Below are positions 11,725-23,484 of a stretch of 64,000 nucleotides of DNA, in pieces. The DNA is from Capniomyces stellatus. Lineage: Eukaryota; Kickxellomycota; Harpellomycetes; Harpellales; Legeriomycetaceae. The position numbers and the translations under genes were made by a program. The stretch's first letter is position 1. Each line of letters starts with the position of its first letter. The stretch spans positions 585,100-649,099 of the forward strand of contig LUVW01000008.1 of assembly GCA_001661515.1 (NCBI GenBank), read 5' to 3'. The notes beneath the pieces are model-generated. The model was not told the origin of the DNA and made no database searches. It saw only the letters and a program-made list of their open reading frames with translations.

Positions 11725-12684
11725 TTTTCTATTTTACTTTTGTAACGTTGTCACTAAATTGATTCGAAATTCACTTTTTTTTTCTTCTTAATAAACCTTT
11801 TGCTCTTGTGAAAATCTGACAATTGCCGTACTAATTCTACTATATTTTCTATATTCGGTTTCTAATTATTCTCCAAGTACCAATACCAATCCAAAATCTC
11901 TGTTGATAAATCGGCTAGGCTTCTGCTGTGATTCTACTCTAACTAATTTATATAATTTAAACCTGATATAGTCGAACTCTGCTTTGCCTGTTTTTTATTT
12001 TCTTATTAATGGGGAAAAAAAACTATGATTTAAAAAAATATATAAAAATTTTTTACAAGAAATTATGAATTGGTTTTTTTAATTTGATCCATTAAAAAGT
12101 TACTAGTTCACTTTTGGCTTTTTTTTTTATTGATTTTTTTTCAAGCGGTGATTGGCTCAACCAATAGTATCTGGTTGGACTATTTCGGTTAAGTTGCACT
12201 TTCTTTGATCACAACTCGACTGACTTTTGTTTTGTTGTTGTTGAAATAACTTGACTAACTTTTAGCTTGAAAGCAACAACGATGATGTATTTTTATGTCT
12301 GTTATTGGAGTTCCAGTAATACATTATGGCTATATAGCAGAGTCCCGGGACAGACCGCTTCAAGCTAAATGATATACAAATTGAATAAATACAAACACGT
12401 CTTATTGAAGCTAATACAGCCAAATTTGCCACTTTATATTAAAATCGGGTCAAGTTCTGGTTGCCAACACCACTTCCAAAAGTATATAAACACGTTCCTC
12501 TCCTTTTTCACCGCTCATTGCTCAAAGAAGTGTGTATTTTATGGATATATAGCTTGGATTTTTAAATAAGTGCTATTTTAAGGTTTGTTATTATAACTGG
12601 TTTAATAAACACATTTAAAGTCAAGTAGATATAATCGTGTATGTATGTAGACAATTATTATTTTAAATCGTGTTTTCCGAGTAC
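11725..12684. other. Intergenic; UTP18 promoter side
   Basis: T- and A-rich sequence upstream of UTP18 and downstream of the RAB5IF-like gene. No gene recognised. Confidence 0.5.
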
Positions 12685-13450
12685 TTATACGTGGAACATG
12701 TTGAAAAATGTCACCCACGATACCTATTATAATATTGTAGTTGAATAAAGTTGTTAAATAATAATTTTTGGTTAACTGAGCGCATTTGGTTCAGAATCAA
12801 AAAAACATTGAGCTGATATATAATGCATGAGCATATGGACAGTGAATTTATCACTGAAAAGGGATAGGGTGGGGGGGGGGAAGGATAAAAACTTACAAGA
12901 AATACTGCGAATGATGGCATTAGTGATTCCGAGATTATCTCCATAGGACCTCCAAAGTCGTTCGTGTCAATTTCAAGGATTTTACTCCAGTAAATTCCGA
13001 TAGTAAAGTAGGTCGAAAGAGCATAGCTATGTTGAATAAAGAGAAAGTAGAATTGGTGCGATTGTGTTAGCTTGAGGGGAGGGGTGGTGAAAACAAAACA
13101 TGGTAGTGTATAATAATTCAATAAACACACTTACGAAATCATTGTAAACATTCCCTTAGAACCTGAAATTCCAGAAAAGAAGCCAGTAATCATCGAGGCA
13201 AGAACCAGCACCCAAAACGTTGCACGTTTTAGGTCAACCTGTTGAATATTTGATAATTTTTTTGAATAAGACATATTGTACAAGCAATCATACTTTAATT
13301 CAGCTTTAATCACTTTTTTTTTCCTCTAGATTACTTTGCTTTAGATTGGAATGTAAATAGAATGGCAAAAATACTTACAATGGACCATTCTTCTCTGGGC
13401 AAAAGCGTTCTCCAGTATGTTGGCTTTTCAATCAAGACTTTTTCAGACAT
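12685..13450 (-). CDS. RAB5IF/EMC6-like small membrane protein
   Basis: Small multi-pass membrane protein of the Rab5ip/EMC6-like superfamily. Exons 13450-13379, 13238-13135, 13026-12897 and 12723-12685 give 114 residues (345 nt, phases consistent). It reads MSEKVLIEKPTYWRTLLPRE, then two or three hydrophobic helices (about 30-50, 55-72, 95-112). Between them lies SKILEIDTNDFGGPMEIISE, which matches the LQIDEEEYGGTWELTKEG segment of human RAB5IF (C20orf24). The last exon supplies VSWVTFFNMFHV, corresponding to the final helix. In animals RAB5IF works in respirasome assembly and, with TMCO1/PAT-type ER complexes, in membrane protein insertion; which applies here is not visible. A run of ten Gs lies in the last intron (12872-12880 region). 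Confidence 0.82.
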
Positions 13451-16164
13451 TATACGGAATCGAGAGTGGTAGAGTTAAATTAAGGATTCAGAGTGAGAGT
13501 AAACAAAAGCACCGGGTTATTTCAATTTGAAAAGCAAGTAAGTATCTTGGTAAATATTTAGCTCAGTATTGTGAATCAAATCATCGTAATTTTGTTTAAT
13601 TCAAATAAAGTAATTGGAAAAAGCCTAGTAAATGTGAGAGGATCCGATATCAACTTTATGCCTTATTAACATAATTAAAAGCTAACATAGATCTGTTTTA
13701 TGTTCTTGGGATGTTATTGGGTCAAATTTTAACTTTTTAATCTCAATAATAATTTTTTGACTTTCTAAGCTGTCTCAATCCAAATTTGCTAGAGGAGTTT
13801 TTACCAGTTGCCCTTGTTGTTCTTTGCAAGTGGTACCACATATTTCTTATGTTGTTTTTTAGCCAAACGTTGGATTCAGCTTGGAGTTTGGGCATTAAAG
13901 AAGGCTTTTGTGCATATTAAAACGGCTGCATGAATTCTGTAAAGTCCTGTCTCTCCACAGACCTGGGGCTCCCACCCAAATTGAACCATTTAACTATTTG
14001 TATAGTTCAATTGGTTCGTTTCAAACGACTCTCAATGCTATCAAGCTCATTATTTTGAATTATGATGATGATCTTTTCCTCAAAGTTTTTTCAGCTAGTA
14101 TAGCACATAAATTAATGCAGAGTGCGCTCCAGGGTAAGATACACGTTTAGATGAGACGGGATGTGGTAGAAGTGTTGGTAAACTCAATCGCGTGTCAAAA
14201 GCATGCCAGCTTTCCGGTGTAAAACAACACAGCTTTATATTTTGATCAAATAAAAGCTATATGGGTTCTACTTTTAAGCCAGAAAGCCAAAGCGAAAAGC
14301 AGCGTTGCAAGATTTAAAGATGTATAGCTAGAACTCTTTGCGTTTTTAAAAAGAGTGTGAAAATATGCTAAGTTAAAGTAAAGATACAGCTGGTCCGTCA
14401 AAGTTTATAAACAGCCTTTGCGGTTAGTGTAAAAGTTTTGAACAAAATTGAAAACAGGCGAAACTGTGCAAAATTGAATCTGCTTTAATTCCTGGGAGAA
14501 AAAAAAACTAATATCTCAACCCTTTGTAACAATGCTGTAAAACCCAATTTCATAAGAGATACAGCACACATGATCAGTCCAAAAATGAGTTGGACTAAAC
14601 TGAACTGAACTGAGCGAGTTCGGTTGGATAGAGTTGAATATTGTTGGACAGTTTTATTGCTGCACTCCATCTTTGCTCCGATTCTAGATATTAATTGGTA
14701 AATACATTGTTGAATAAAAATACGGGATAGTTCTGGGTGTCACACCGTGAAACGTAGGTGGCAAATGAGTTTACGTTTTGGTCAGAAGAATACTTTACTG
14801 TAGATAATAACCTAATCACCACTAGTTACAAGATATTATTTTGTTTGAAAGAAAAAGCAAAAAATGCTGGCGTGTTAGCAATCCGGATAATTTCAAATCC
14901 AAAGCGTGCGATCAAAACCTACAGTTTTCTGTTTGTCTTGAAAGTTGGATGATGGGTTTGCTGAACAATAAAGCAAGTTCAATCAATTAAATAAAATAAA
15001 ATGCTTTAGTGCTGTGCCATCTATTTGTTTTTATTTTGAGATAGAGTGATTTTGCTTGAACAATGTTTCAGTTTTTCCTTTACATTTTTTACATTTGCTA
15101 CTTTATTACTTTTTGGTTTACAGAAAAGTAGCTTTGAGTAATCGATGTTTCAGTTGGTATAATTAAATAAGTAATAGCGGCTTTTTGAATAAGATGGGCT
15201 GCTGAAAATGTGTTTGGTCAATGGGCGGATCAGAATTCAAGTTTTGCTGCTGGGTTTAAAATCACTAAATGGGTGTGTATAATTTTTAACCAATTAAAAT
15301 AGGCAGAAGGTGTGCGAAATAGGCAGAGGTAACTTAAAAGTACAAAGTCACACAAAATAGACAGTTTTGTTGTTGAGGAATTAGGCATTGAAAGGTTGTT
15401 GGTCAATATAGAAATAAATGTCAGTGCAAATATAGATGCAAATTGTTGATGTTGTGAGTGGGAGGGAAGTTAGGGGTGGGGGGGGGAAGAGGAATGTGAT
15501 AGGTAAGAGGATAGTTGAAACGACTTTGAGTCAAGATGAGCAAAGTTAGGCAGGATGGCGATAATTGGGTTTCGATAAATGTACTACTTTTTTTTTTTTC
15601 TCGATCCGGAAAAGCAATGAGCGAGAGTTGAAGTTGGTAGAGTTTGATGTAATATTGAGAAAAGGTGGAGTTAAAGTGAATGTCAATATTAATATCGTTA
15701 CTTCAATCTATAAATTATAAAATGACTACAATAAAAGGCAATATTGAGTTCAAAATGAACATACAAACTAAAAAAGTTAAACTAAATTCACAGAAACCAC
15801 CGCAGTTTACAATTTAATCTAACTTTGCAGCTTTTCAAAAACAAATAGCTTACTTGTTTTCAATGTATTTCAAATCGTTTAATTCCAAAAACGATAAAAT
15901 CCTGGTCATATTTGTTTATTGTACACTTTTAATCAATCAATACTAAAGTTAATTGACCAAAAGCCATGTTTATTTTAGGTAATGTAAATTAAAATTAGTT
16001 GATGCTGTGATAATTGTGTTATTTTCGATAACGAGCAAGGTTTAGAGCCAAAACATTTTTCTAATCAAACAATGGCTCCAATAATCAGCTAATGGTAATT
16101 AGCTATTGATCATAGTACAAGTTGGAAGACTCGACAAATAGATCACAAGTGGAGTTGAAAAAAA

Positions 16165-16255
16165 GAGGAAAAGGCAAGAGCAAAAGGCAAAAGGCAAAAG
16201 GCAAAAGGCAAAAGCAGGAGCAGGAGCAAGAGCAAGAGCAAAAGAAAAAGGAAAT
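16165..16255. repeat. Purine-rich short tandem repeat (GCAAAAG / GCAGGA / GCAAGA)
   Basis: Five or so 7-bp GCAAAAG units (about 16180-16215) followed by 6-bp GCAGGA and GCAAGA units, about 500 nt upstream of the peptidase ATG. Confidence 0.85.
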
Positions 16256-16531
16256 GAAATGAAATGTAATTAGCGTGTATCCAAATTTAAAATCTAAAGA
16301 GTAATTAAAGAAGAAAAAAAGGTGGTGGTTGGTTACAATGAGATTGAAATCGAATCAATTGAAAAAAGTAGCACACTTTACCTTCAATTTAGTTTTCAAT
16401 TCAATACTGTATTACATTACAACAATCTCTCACAAAAAAAAAAAAAAAGAGACAAGGATCCCTCCATTTTGGGGCAAGGGGAAAGCTTATTCACTTCACA
16501 ACAGTAATGAAAAAAAAAAATGAAAAAAAAG

Positions 16532-16539
16532 TATAAAAG
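16532..16539 (+). promoter_or_regulatory. TATA box candidate of DPP5
   Basis: TATAAAAG about 200 nt before the ATG, with CCAAT-like CCAATGC just after it. Position suggests a 5' UTR of roughly 170 nt. Inference from motif only. Confidence 0.45.
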
Positions 16540-16740
16540 AGACACATGATTCCAATGCATCAACGCTTTATCTTTTGCTTTTTAAAGTGACATTCAGACC
16601 AGAGCTACTGAGTTTATTTTATAGAGCTGTTTTTTTTTACTTGTATTCCGTTTATTTCTATTTATTGACAAGTTTAATTTAATTAGAAGCAAAAGCATCG
16701 AGTTAAAATAGATTGTAGGAAAGTACGCTGATTCTGAGCC

Positions 16741-18858
16741 ATGAAGTTTACAACTATATTCCTGCTGCCGGCCATTGCCAATGTTGCTTTGGCAGGTGTG
16801 CTTGACCCAAAGCCCGGGGTTATCCCAGATTGGTCCAAGGTAAACCAATACACCCCAGACCACTTGTATGGAGTCAAGCGTTTGTCCTCCCTGTCACTGT
16901 CGCCAAATGGAAACAACATGGTGTACACTGTGTACCACTACAACAAAACTGCCAACAGATCATCAACTCATCTCAAAATAATGAATGTTGCAGGAGACAA
17001 GTCAGCCGCTGAGCTGACTGAGAAGAAACTGGGCCAGTCAGATTCATCGCCAGTTTGGATCGATGACAACACTGTTGCGTTCATTTCAAGAAGAGGAGCG
17101 CCAGCTTCAAATGTGTTTACCGTCAACATCAACGACAAGAAGGTTAGCCAAGCCTCAAACTTCACCAACGGGATTGGAGGACTCCAATATAACCGCGTGT
17201 CCAAGAAGTTTGCGTTTGTAGCCGATGGATACAAGGGCGTGCCATTTAGCAAAACCAAAGAGACCGCCAATAAAGAGAAGGAAACGGTGCACAGCGGAGT
17301 TACATATGACAGCCTTTATGTAAGACATTGGGACACCTGGAAGTCAAACACCAGAACCCAGCTGTACACAGCAGATCTTAACAGCACCAACGGGGCCATT
17401 TCAGTGTCTACCAACGTCATTAACGTGGCAGAGAAATACAACGGACCATGGGGAATTGAACCATCATCATACGCGTTCTCAAGTGACGGAACCAAAATGA
17501 CATTCTTTGCAAAGATTCAAGGCCGCGAGGAGGCATGGCAAACCAGAGCCGACATTTTTGTTGTTTCTGCTGATGGAAGCACAGAGCCAGAGGTAATTAA
17601 CAAAAACAACATGGGTGCCTCATCTTCGCCAGTATTCTCGGCAGATGGCCAATGGTTGGCTTACCTCCAAATGAAAACACCTGGGTATGAATCAGACCAA
17701 AACCAAATCATCCTTTACAATATCAAAACCATGACATCCAAGCGTCTGATTGCCAACGAAGACGTCAGCCCATCATGGCTCAGATTCTCCAACGACTCCA
17801 AGAGCTTGTACCACGTAACCAAGATCAACGTTGATATTGCTATCTTCAAGCTTGACATCGAGACAGAAAAGAACGTGAGAATCACTGACCGCGGAACAGT
17901 TGGCGACTTTGCCGAACTAAATGACGGATCAATCTTCTTTAGAATGAACAGCATGTCAAACCCAGTAGAATTTTTCATCACCCAACAAGACGGAAAGATG
18001 GCCGCCACCCAAGTCTCCACAGAAAACAATGAATACTTGAGCAACTTTTATCTACCAGCACCAGAGAGATTCTGGTTCACTGGAGCCATGGGAGAGCAGG
18101 TCCAAGGTATGTTGTTGTACCCATATGGATTTGATCCCACTAAGAAATACCCACTTGCCTATGTTGTACACGGAGGACCACAGCAAAGTTGGAACGACGG
18201 CTGGAGTTACAGTTGGCATCCAAATGTCTTCTCCAACCAAGGATTTGTCACAGTAATCGTCAACTTCCACGGTGGAGATGGTTATGGCCAAAACTTCACA
18301 GACTCCATCACCCACAACTGGGGAGGATATCCATTTGAGGATCTGATGCTTGGCTTGGACTACGTTTTGAAGGAGACCTCATTCATTGATCCAAACAAAT
18401 TGACAGCACTCGGTGGCTCATATGGTGGATACATGATGAACTTTATGAACGGTAACACAGACAGATTCAAGGCCTTGGTTAACCACGATGGTGTGTTCAA
18501 CACTGTTGGCACCTACTACAGCACCGAAGAGCTCTTCTTTGTAGAACACGACAATGGTATTCCATGGATTGCAAAGGACCGTGAGGTGTTTGATAAATGG
18601 AACCCAGAGAGCTATGTAGCCAACTGGAAGACACCAATGCTCATCATCCATGGCCAATACGATTACCGTCTTGATGTTAGCGAGGGATTGTCCGCATTCA
18701 CTGCTTGCCAAAGAAGAGGTGTTCCATCCAGACTCTTGTACTACCCTGATGAGAACCATTGGGTACTGAACCCAGCTAACGCTCTTCAATGGTTTGACGA
18801 GGCTCTCGGCTGGATTGGTAAATACACCAACACCACCGTTTGGAAGAACGTTGTTTGA
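16741..18858 (+). CDS. Secreted dipeptidyl peptidase 5 (S9 prolyl oligopeptidase family)
   Basis: Extracellular serine dipeptidyl peptidase of the DPP V type (MEROPS S9C), 705 residues, intronless. A signal peptide is visible (MKFTTIFLLPAIANVALA, cleavage near 18/19). The middle is a seven-bladed propeller with repeats such as LSLSPNGNNMVYTVYHY and SSPVFSADGQWLAYLQM. The C-terminal alpha/beta hydrolase domain has VVHGGPQQSW (oxyanion region), GGSYGGYM with nucleophile Ser560, GQYDYRLD with Asp641 and YPDENHW with His673. Several N-glycosylation sequons agree with secretion. It probably releases X-Ala/X-Pro-type dipeptides from external protein. Unlike nearly all neighbours it lacks introns and uses more C-ending codons, which suggests high expression or a distinct origin. 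Confidence 0.95.
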   Translation: MKFTTIFLLPAIANVALAGVLDPKPGVIPDWSKVNQYTPDHLYGVKRLSSLSLSPNGNNMVYTVYHYNKTANRSSTHLKIMNVAGDKSAAELTEKKLGQSDSSPVWIDDNTVAFISRRGAPASNVFTVNINDKKVSQASNFTNGIGGLQYNRVSKKFAFVADGYKGVPFSKTKETANKEKETVHSGVTYDSLYVRHWDTWKSNTRTQLYTADLNSTNGAISVSTNVINVAEKYNGPWGIEPSSYAFSSDGTKMTFFAKIQGREEAWQTRADIFVVSADGSTEPEVINKNNMGASSSPVFSADGQWLAYLQMKTPGYESDQNQIILYNIKTMTSKRLIANEDVSPSWLRFSNDSKSLYHVTKINVDIAIFKLDIETEKNVRITDRGTVGDFAELNDGSIFFRMNSMSNPVEFFITQQDGKMAATQVSTENNEYLSNFYLPAPERFWFTGAMGEQVQGMLLYPYGFDPTKKYPLAYVVHGGPQQSWNDGWSYSWHPNVFSNQGFVTVIVNFHGGDGYGQNFTDSITHNWGGYPFEDLMLGLDYVLKETSFIDPNKLTALGGSYGGYMMNFMNGNTDRFKALVNHDGVFNTVGTYYSTEELFFVEHDNGIPWIAKDREVFDKWNPESYVANWKTPMLIIHGQYDYRLDVSEGLSAFTACQRRGVPSRLLYYPDENHWVLNPANALQWFDEALGWIGKYTNTTVWKNVV

Positions 18859-19311
18859 TTTATTACTAGTCAAACTTTGCATTAACTAGCTTCTATTTTA
18901 TTTTATTCTGTTATGTTATGTTTCTACTTTGATACTTCAGTCAAACTTGAGTTGGCTAAAATAAGACACATTAAATAATTGATTTTAAATGCTAGGGAAA
19001 CAAGGAAATGATTCAAAATTTCAACTTTTGCTTTAACTTTAAAAAAAATAAGGTTTGAATGGGATTAAAACTGCCTAGTTAGGTACTGTTGATTTAAATT
19101 GAGTAATCAAAAATGAATCATTGAGAGATGGGTTGATTATTTGAAGTGAATTTAAAAATCCGATTAACAATTAAATATTGAGAGTTCATCAAAAGTGTTT
19201 AAAATGAAAAATATATATAAAAAGTATAAAAAGGTCTGTAAGGGGAAGAATAGTAAGGCAAATGAACCCGAATAAAGCTAGATAAAACTGAATAAAGCTA
19301 AATGTGTGGAT
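18859..19311. other. Convergent intergenic spacer
   Basis: 3' regions of the peptidase and kinesin, with several AATAAA-like polyadenylation motifs on both strands. Confidence 0.5.
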
Positions 19312-22300
19312 TTATTGGCCCCAACGCAACCACGATGATCTACTTTGGTTTCCGTTGGGGTTTGAGTTAGAATCGGTATACGCTCGGTCATTGAAGTTGT
19401 TTGCATCGCCTTCGTCAGCAGCAGACCCTCGGTGTTGTGCTGTCGAAACGCTGGAGCCACCGCCTCGAATGGGCTTTGCAACTCGCCCAAACGGCAGCTT
19501 GGACACGTTCATTGCTTGGTTTGCAGCAACAGCTGCGGATCGGGCACGTGACTTGTCCATGTTTCTTTGTGAGTTTATTTCCTCAAACCTGCGCCTGTAT
19601 ACCTCAACGTCGCTCAAAGTTTGTTCAAGCAAAGATTCCAGGTAATCAATGCGTTCGGAACGTGCCATCAGCTTGCGATCACTGAGCGAAGACTGCTTTT
19701 TCAGTTCGGTGTTTTGGTTGACAAGCTCCTTCTGCATCATTGTAAGTTGGGTGATGTTCTTTTCCAAAATTACCATTCTTTGGGACTGCGCAGGGTTGTT
19801 TATGCGTTTTAGCAGCTGAGAGTTTTGAAGTTTGGACTCATCTAGAGCCATTTCTAGTTCAATGATCTTTTCGCACCTGTTCTGCACATCGCGCATCATA
19901 GATTGTCTCATCGAGTCAAACTCGGCAAGCTTCATCATCATTGCCCTTTGCGAAAACGCCACGCCTTGGTCGTTAGATTCGTTTAGCTCGGCCATTCTTA
20001 TGTCGCCATTGTTCATAACAGCAGGTGACCCACGATTCAGAATCTCCGAAGAACTGCTGACCGATCCGCCAAGCCCAGAAGTGGATTCCTGCAACGAGGC
20101 TGGGCTGTCGGTATCCAACTTGGTGGCACTTAGTTTCTGTGTCAGTCTTTCAATTTCAGCTATTAGCTCAGAGTTGGCTTTTTCGGTTAATGCAACCGTT
20201 TTGTTTAAATTCTCGATTTCCTTGGCTGAGTTGGCGCTTTCACTGTGCAGGCTGACTATTTCCTTTTCCTGCTGGTCAATCCGTGATAGGAACTGTGACT
20301 CTAGCTTCTGTTTAACCTGAGTCAGCCTTACCGACTCGGTTTCATGGATGTTTTCGTCAGCAGCTATACTTCCCTCCAAAAACTCCTCGTACTCGGCCAT
20401 CAGCTTGTTGTACTGCGCCTCGCTTTCTAAATGTTTCTGCGTCAGTTCTGCGTTCTGCTTATTGAGGACCAGTATAGCCTCATCCTTGTCAACATCGCTC
20501 TGAGTCAATCTATCTAGGTCCTTTCTCAGGCTGATCAGCTCCAAGCTCTGTTGGTCCTTGTGCTCCCCGCCCACCAGCTTCGCACCATGTGATTCGTTGG
20601 GCTCCTGATTTAGAAGCTCCATTCTGCCATACATCTCGGTAATTTTCCCGGTACTCTCCTTTTCCCGGTTAAACAACGATTTCATGTTGGCTAGGCTCAG
20701 TTCGGACTTTTCGTCCTCCAGTGCTATAATATTCTCTTTCAACTCCCATATTTCCGACTTCAACTTCTCGCAAATCAAGTCCGACTCTGCTTGCGCTTCT
20801 TTCAAGCTTTCTATTGTCATCAATGTCTCCTTTTGGCCAAACTCCAGTCTTCCGTTCTCAATCTTGATTTGTGCTATCTCGGACGTCAACAGCTCATGTC
20901 TTGCCCGCGAGCTCTCCCAATCCACTTTCAAAACGTTCAGCTCTGTTGCTAGCTCTGAAATCTCAAGTTCCTTGTCTTTAAGCCTCGTCTCCTTGTCATT
21001 CAGCTGGTCTACCAAATCGTTTTCCCGCTTCAAAAACTCTTCTCTCTCGTCGTCATATAGTACAGTTGGCGTGTTTGACCTTAGTGTCAGCTCGCTCAAT
21101 GGCGACTCGCCAAACTGTGGCGATAACGGCGACATAAAACCTGATCTTGTACCAACCGGACTTTCTGTCCTGCTGGTCGATATGCTCTGTGGTGCTGGTG
21201 GCAGATGCTGATACTTACCCACCGACTGAGTCTTGGTGCCGCCTGTACTCTGAGCTCTTGCACTGTTCTTGGCCAATCCACCGTCATTTACTTGGTCTGA
21301 TTCCACCCGTAGCTGATCAGCCTTGGTTATTTTACTCCATGCTGCCTGGTCTTCAACATCAACAGCCCCACCATTTCTCCAAACCTTCAGCTCAACTTCA
21401 AGACTCTGGATGTAGCCACTGTATGAAACCATTTTAGTGTTCAGTTTCTTGATCATAGCCTTGAGCTCTTCTGGACTAAGAGCCTGGTTAATAGTCGCCT
21501 TGTTCTTGATCGACTTGGCTCTAAAGCAATATAGAAAAATAAACATATTAGCTTTGCTGAACTTGATTTTTTTTTTTCATAATAAGCTTATGATATCTAG
21601 ATTTTAATTTTGAAATCTGAAATTAAATATTAGGAATTAGGATCTAGTAATTAGAAACCAGGAGCTAGAACCGGATAACCGCTAATTACAAACATATCTT
21701 TGCCGCTAGTTATCAACATCCAAAAACGAAACTTGACAATTAAATAAATATATATTAAAAAAAAACCCAGAAAAATACTGCGTTTGCTTGCCTTGTACCA
21801 AATCGAAGTGTACTGACTGTCTCGGCTGCATTGTATGAAGAAGGCGAACAATTGATAATAAGCGTTGTTCTGGAGTTTCCTCCAAGCGATTCCTGGAGAA
21901 TTCTTGTCAATTTACTGTCTCTATATGGCACATGGGTTGATTTCCCATCCGTAAGTGCATTGATTACCATCCCTAGCGCCGATAAAGACTTGTTGATCTT
22001 TTTCGCTTCTTCTAGAGTCTGTCCTGATGCGCCCGTTTTCCCTACCTTTTCTGATCCAGCCAAATCAACCAGACTCAATCTTCCGACTTTTGTTTTGCCA
22101 TCCAGTGTGTTTTTTTGCTGAATCGTAATTTGAAAAATAGAGTGACTTCTGCTACTTTCGGCATTCATATCTATTTCCATCCATTAGTTTATTTAAATGT
22201 TACTATATCATTTTAGTTGCAAATAATCAACGCAATTTGCCCACCCTCCAATCATAAGTGTCACTAATCGTCTGTATGCAATACCAATAATTCGGAATGT

Positions 22301-23484
22301 TGAGAATTTCAGCTGACTTACTTGTTTGGGCAACAGCCCTAGATTCTCCTCCTTGCTTCATGGTATCATAAACCTCGCTCACATTGCTGACAAACACTTC
22401 CATCAGTCCTTTGACATACACGCCGTGTGTTTTATCCTCGTGTACTGGCAGATTATCCTGCGATGCTGTACAGATATAAAATTTATAGAGTCAATCAATT
22501 GCATCTTGCTTCTTAATATTATAACCGCCATTATTCATTTAGCTTCATGTCACCAAATAGCCCTTGTCAGCTTTGCTTTCACTTACGATTTATCAAATCT
22601 CTAATCCGCTCCATATAAATCTCCATATACGACACTTTAACTATATATTCTACAGTTTGAGGCGACTCGACAATGGTGTTAAATATCCCCTCCACTATCC
22701 GAGGAATAATCCCTTTGAGCTTATCGTTATCAATATCCGATCCCTATACAACCCATTAGATCAAAGTCAGTCCAACCCACCCCATCACATACAAATCTCT
22801 ATTTTTTTGTCAAACAATGCATCAAATCGAGCTCAAGATAAATGTAGAAAAACACCATATTCATATACATATGAATATAGAAAAAACACCATATTCAAAC
22901 TTGGTGTTTTCTATTTACCATCATTGTGTACGTCTTCCCTGATCCCGTCTGCCCGTATGCAAACACAGTCCCATTGTATCCGTTGAAAATATCTTTTTTC
23001 ATTTCCATCGTTTATGAATACATTTTTTAAATCATGACGTTTAAAAATCGAACACTAAGTCGCATTATTTAGTTTGCCACAGTATAACTATTCCCATAAC
23101 TCACGCTCCACTACCCCCACTTACCTTCGATCGTTTGTCTTATTGAATAGTTGTATAAATCCTCCTGGCTAGTCTCCATTCCAAACGTCCGGTCAAATGT
23201 AAATGTGTTGGGTCCTTCATTGCTCTAAATCATCAACACACTCGTTTTTATTACAACTGATCTTATCCTGCACAAGTACATTTTGCTCCAACAATCATAC
23301 ATCCCCTAACAAGAAAAACCATGAAATTAAATCTTGGCGTAAAATGGTAAAGTCGGATTCTAACCTTTATCAGCACCGAGTGATCTTCGATTATTTCAAT
23401 TATTGGTTCGCCTCCTTGTTTTAGCTCGATCGAGTTCTGTGGCCGAAACCTGGCAACAACCTTTATGTTATTTCCATTCGACAT
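19312..23484 (-). CDS. Kinesin-1 heavy chain (conventional kinesin)
   Basis: Plus-end microtubule motor for organelle and vesicle transport. Exons 23484-23365, 23224-23125, 22992-22919, 22743-22587, 22465-22322, 22170-21792 and 21520-19312 give 1060 residues with matching phases. The motor domain (1 to about 330) has [35 protein letters not shown] with the P-loop at 87-94, [17 protein letters not shown], switch I NAESSRSH (201-208), switch II DLAGSE (234-239) and [19 protein letters not shown]. The neck follows as FGTRAKSIKN, which places it in the kinesin-1 family. Then come coiled coils to about 980, a globular stretch and a Ser/Asn/Gly-rich tail. Fungal kinesin-1 is usually about 930-970 residues, so this is longer. 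Intron 6 uses a GC donor. Confidence 0.95.
22838..22918 (-). other. Stem-loop-rich segment at the 5' end of kinesin intron 3
   Basis: Starting at the donor GTAAATAG (22918), AAAACACCA pairs with a downstream TGGTGTTTT across a short loop, followed by a perfect palindrome at 22857-22878 (10-nt arms, 2-nt centre). The motif ATGGTGTTTTTC-TA occurs twice as a direct repeat. The donor itself lies next to the first stem. Confidence 0.7.

Larger units (their letters stand above)
13451..16740. other. 3.3 kb gene-poor stretch upstream of DPP5
   Basis: The largest gap in the window. It holds G-runs (15478-15487), A/T homopolymers, a GCAAAAG-type repeat and a TATA box near the peptidase. Frames at 13908-14150 and 14758-14952 start without ATG or lack any family motif. 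I see no RNA gene. It may be a long regulatory region for the secreted peptidase. Confidence 0.5.

Noticed and set aside
13908..14150. 80-codon plus-strand frame in the gene-poor region
   Set aside because: Non-ATG start, no domain features, no splice partners.
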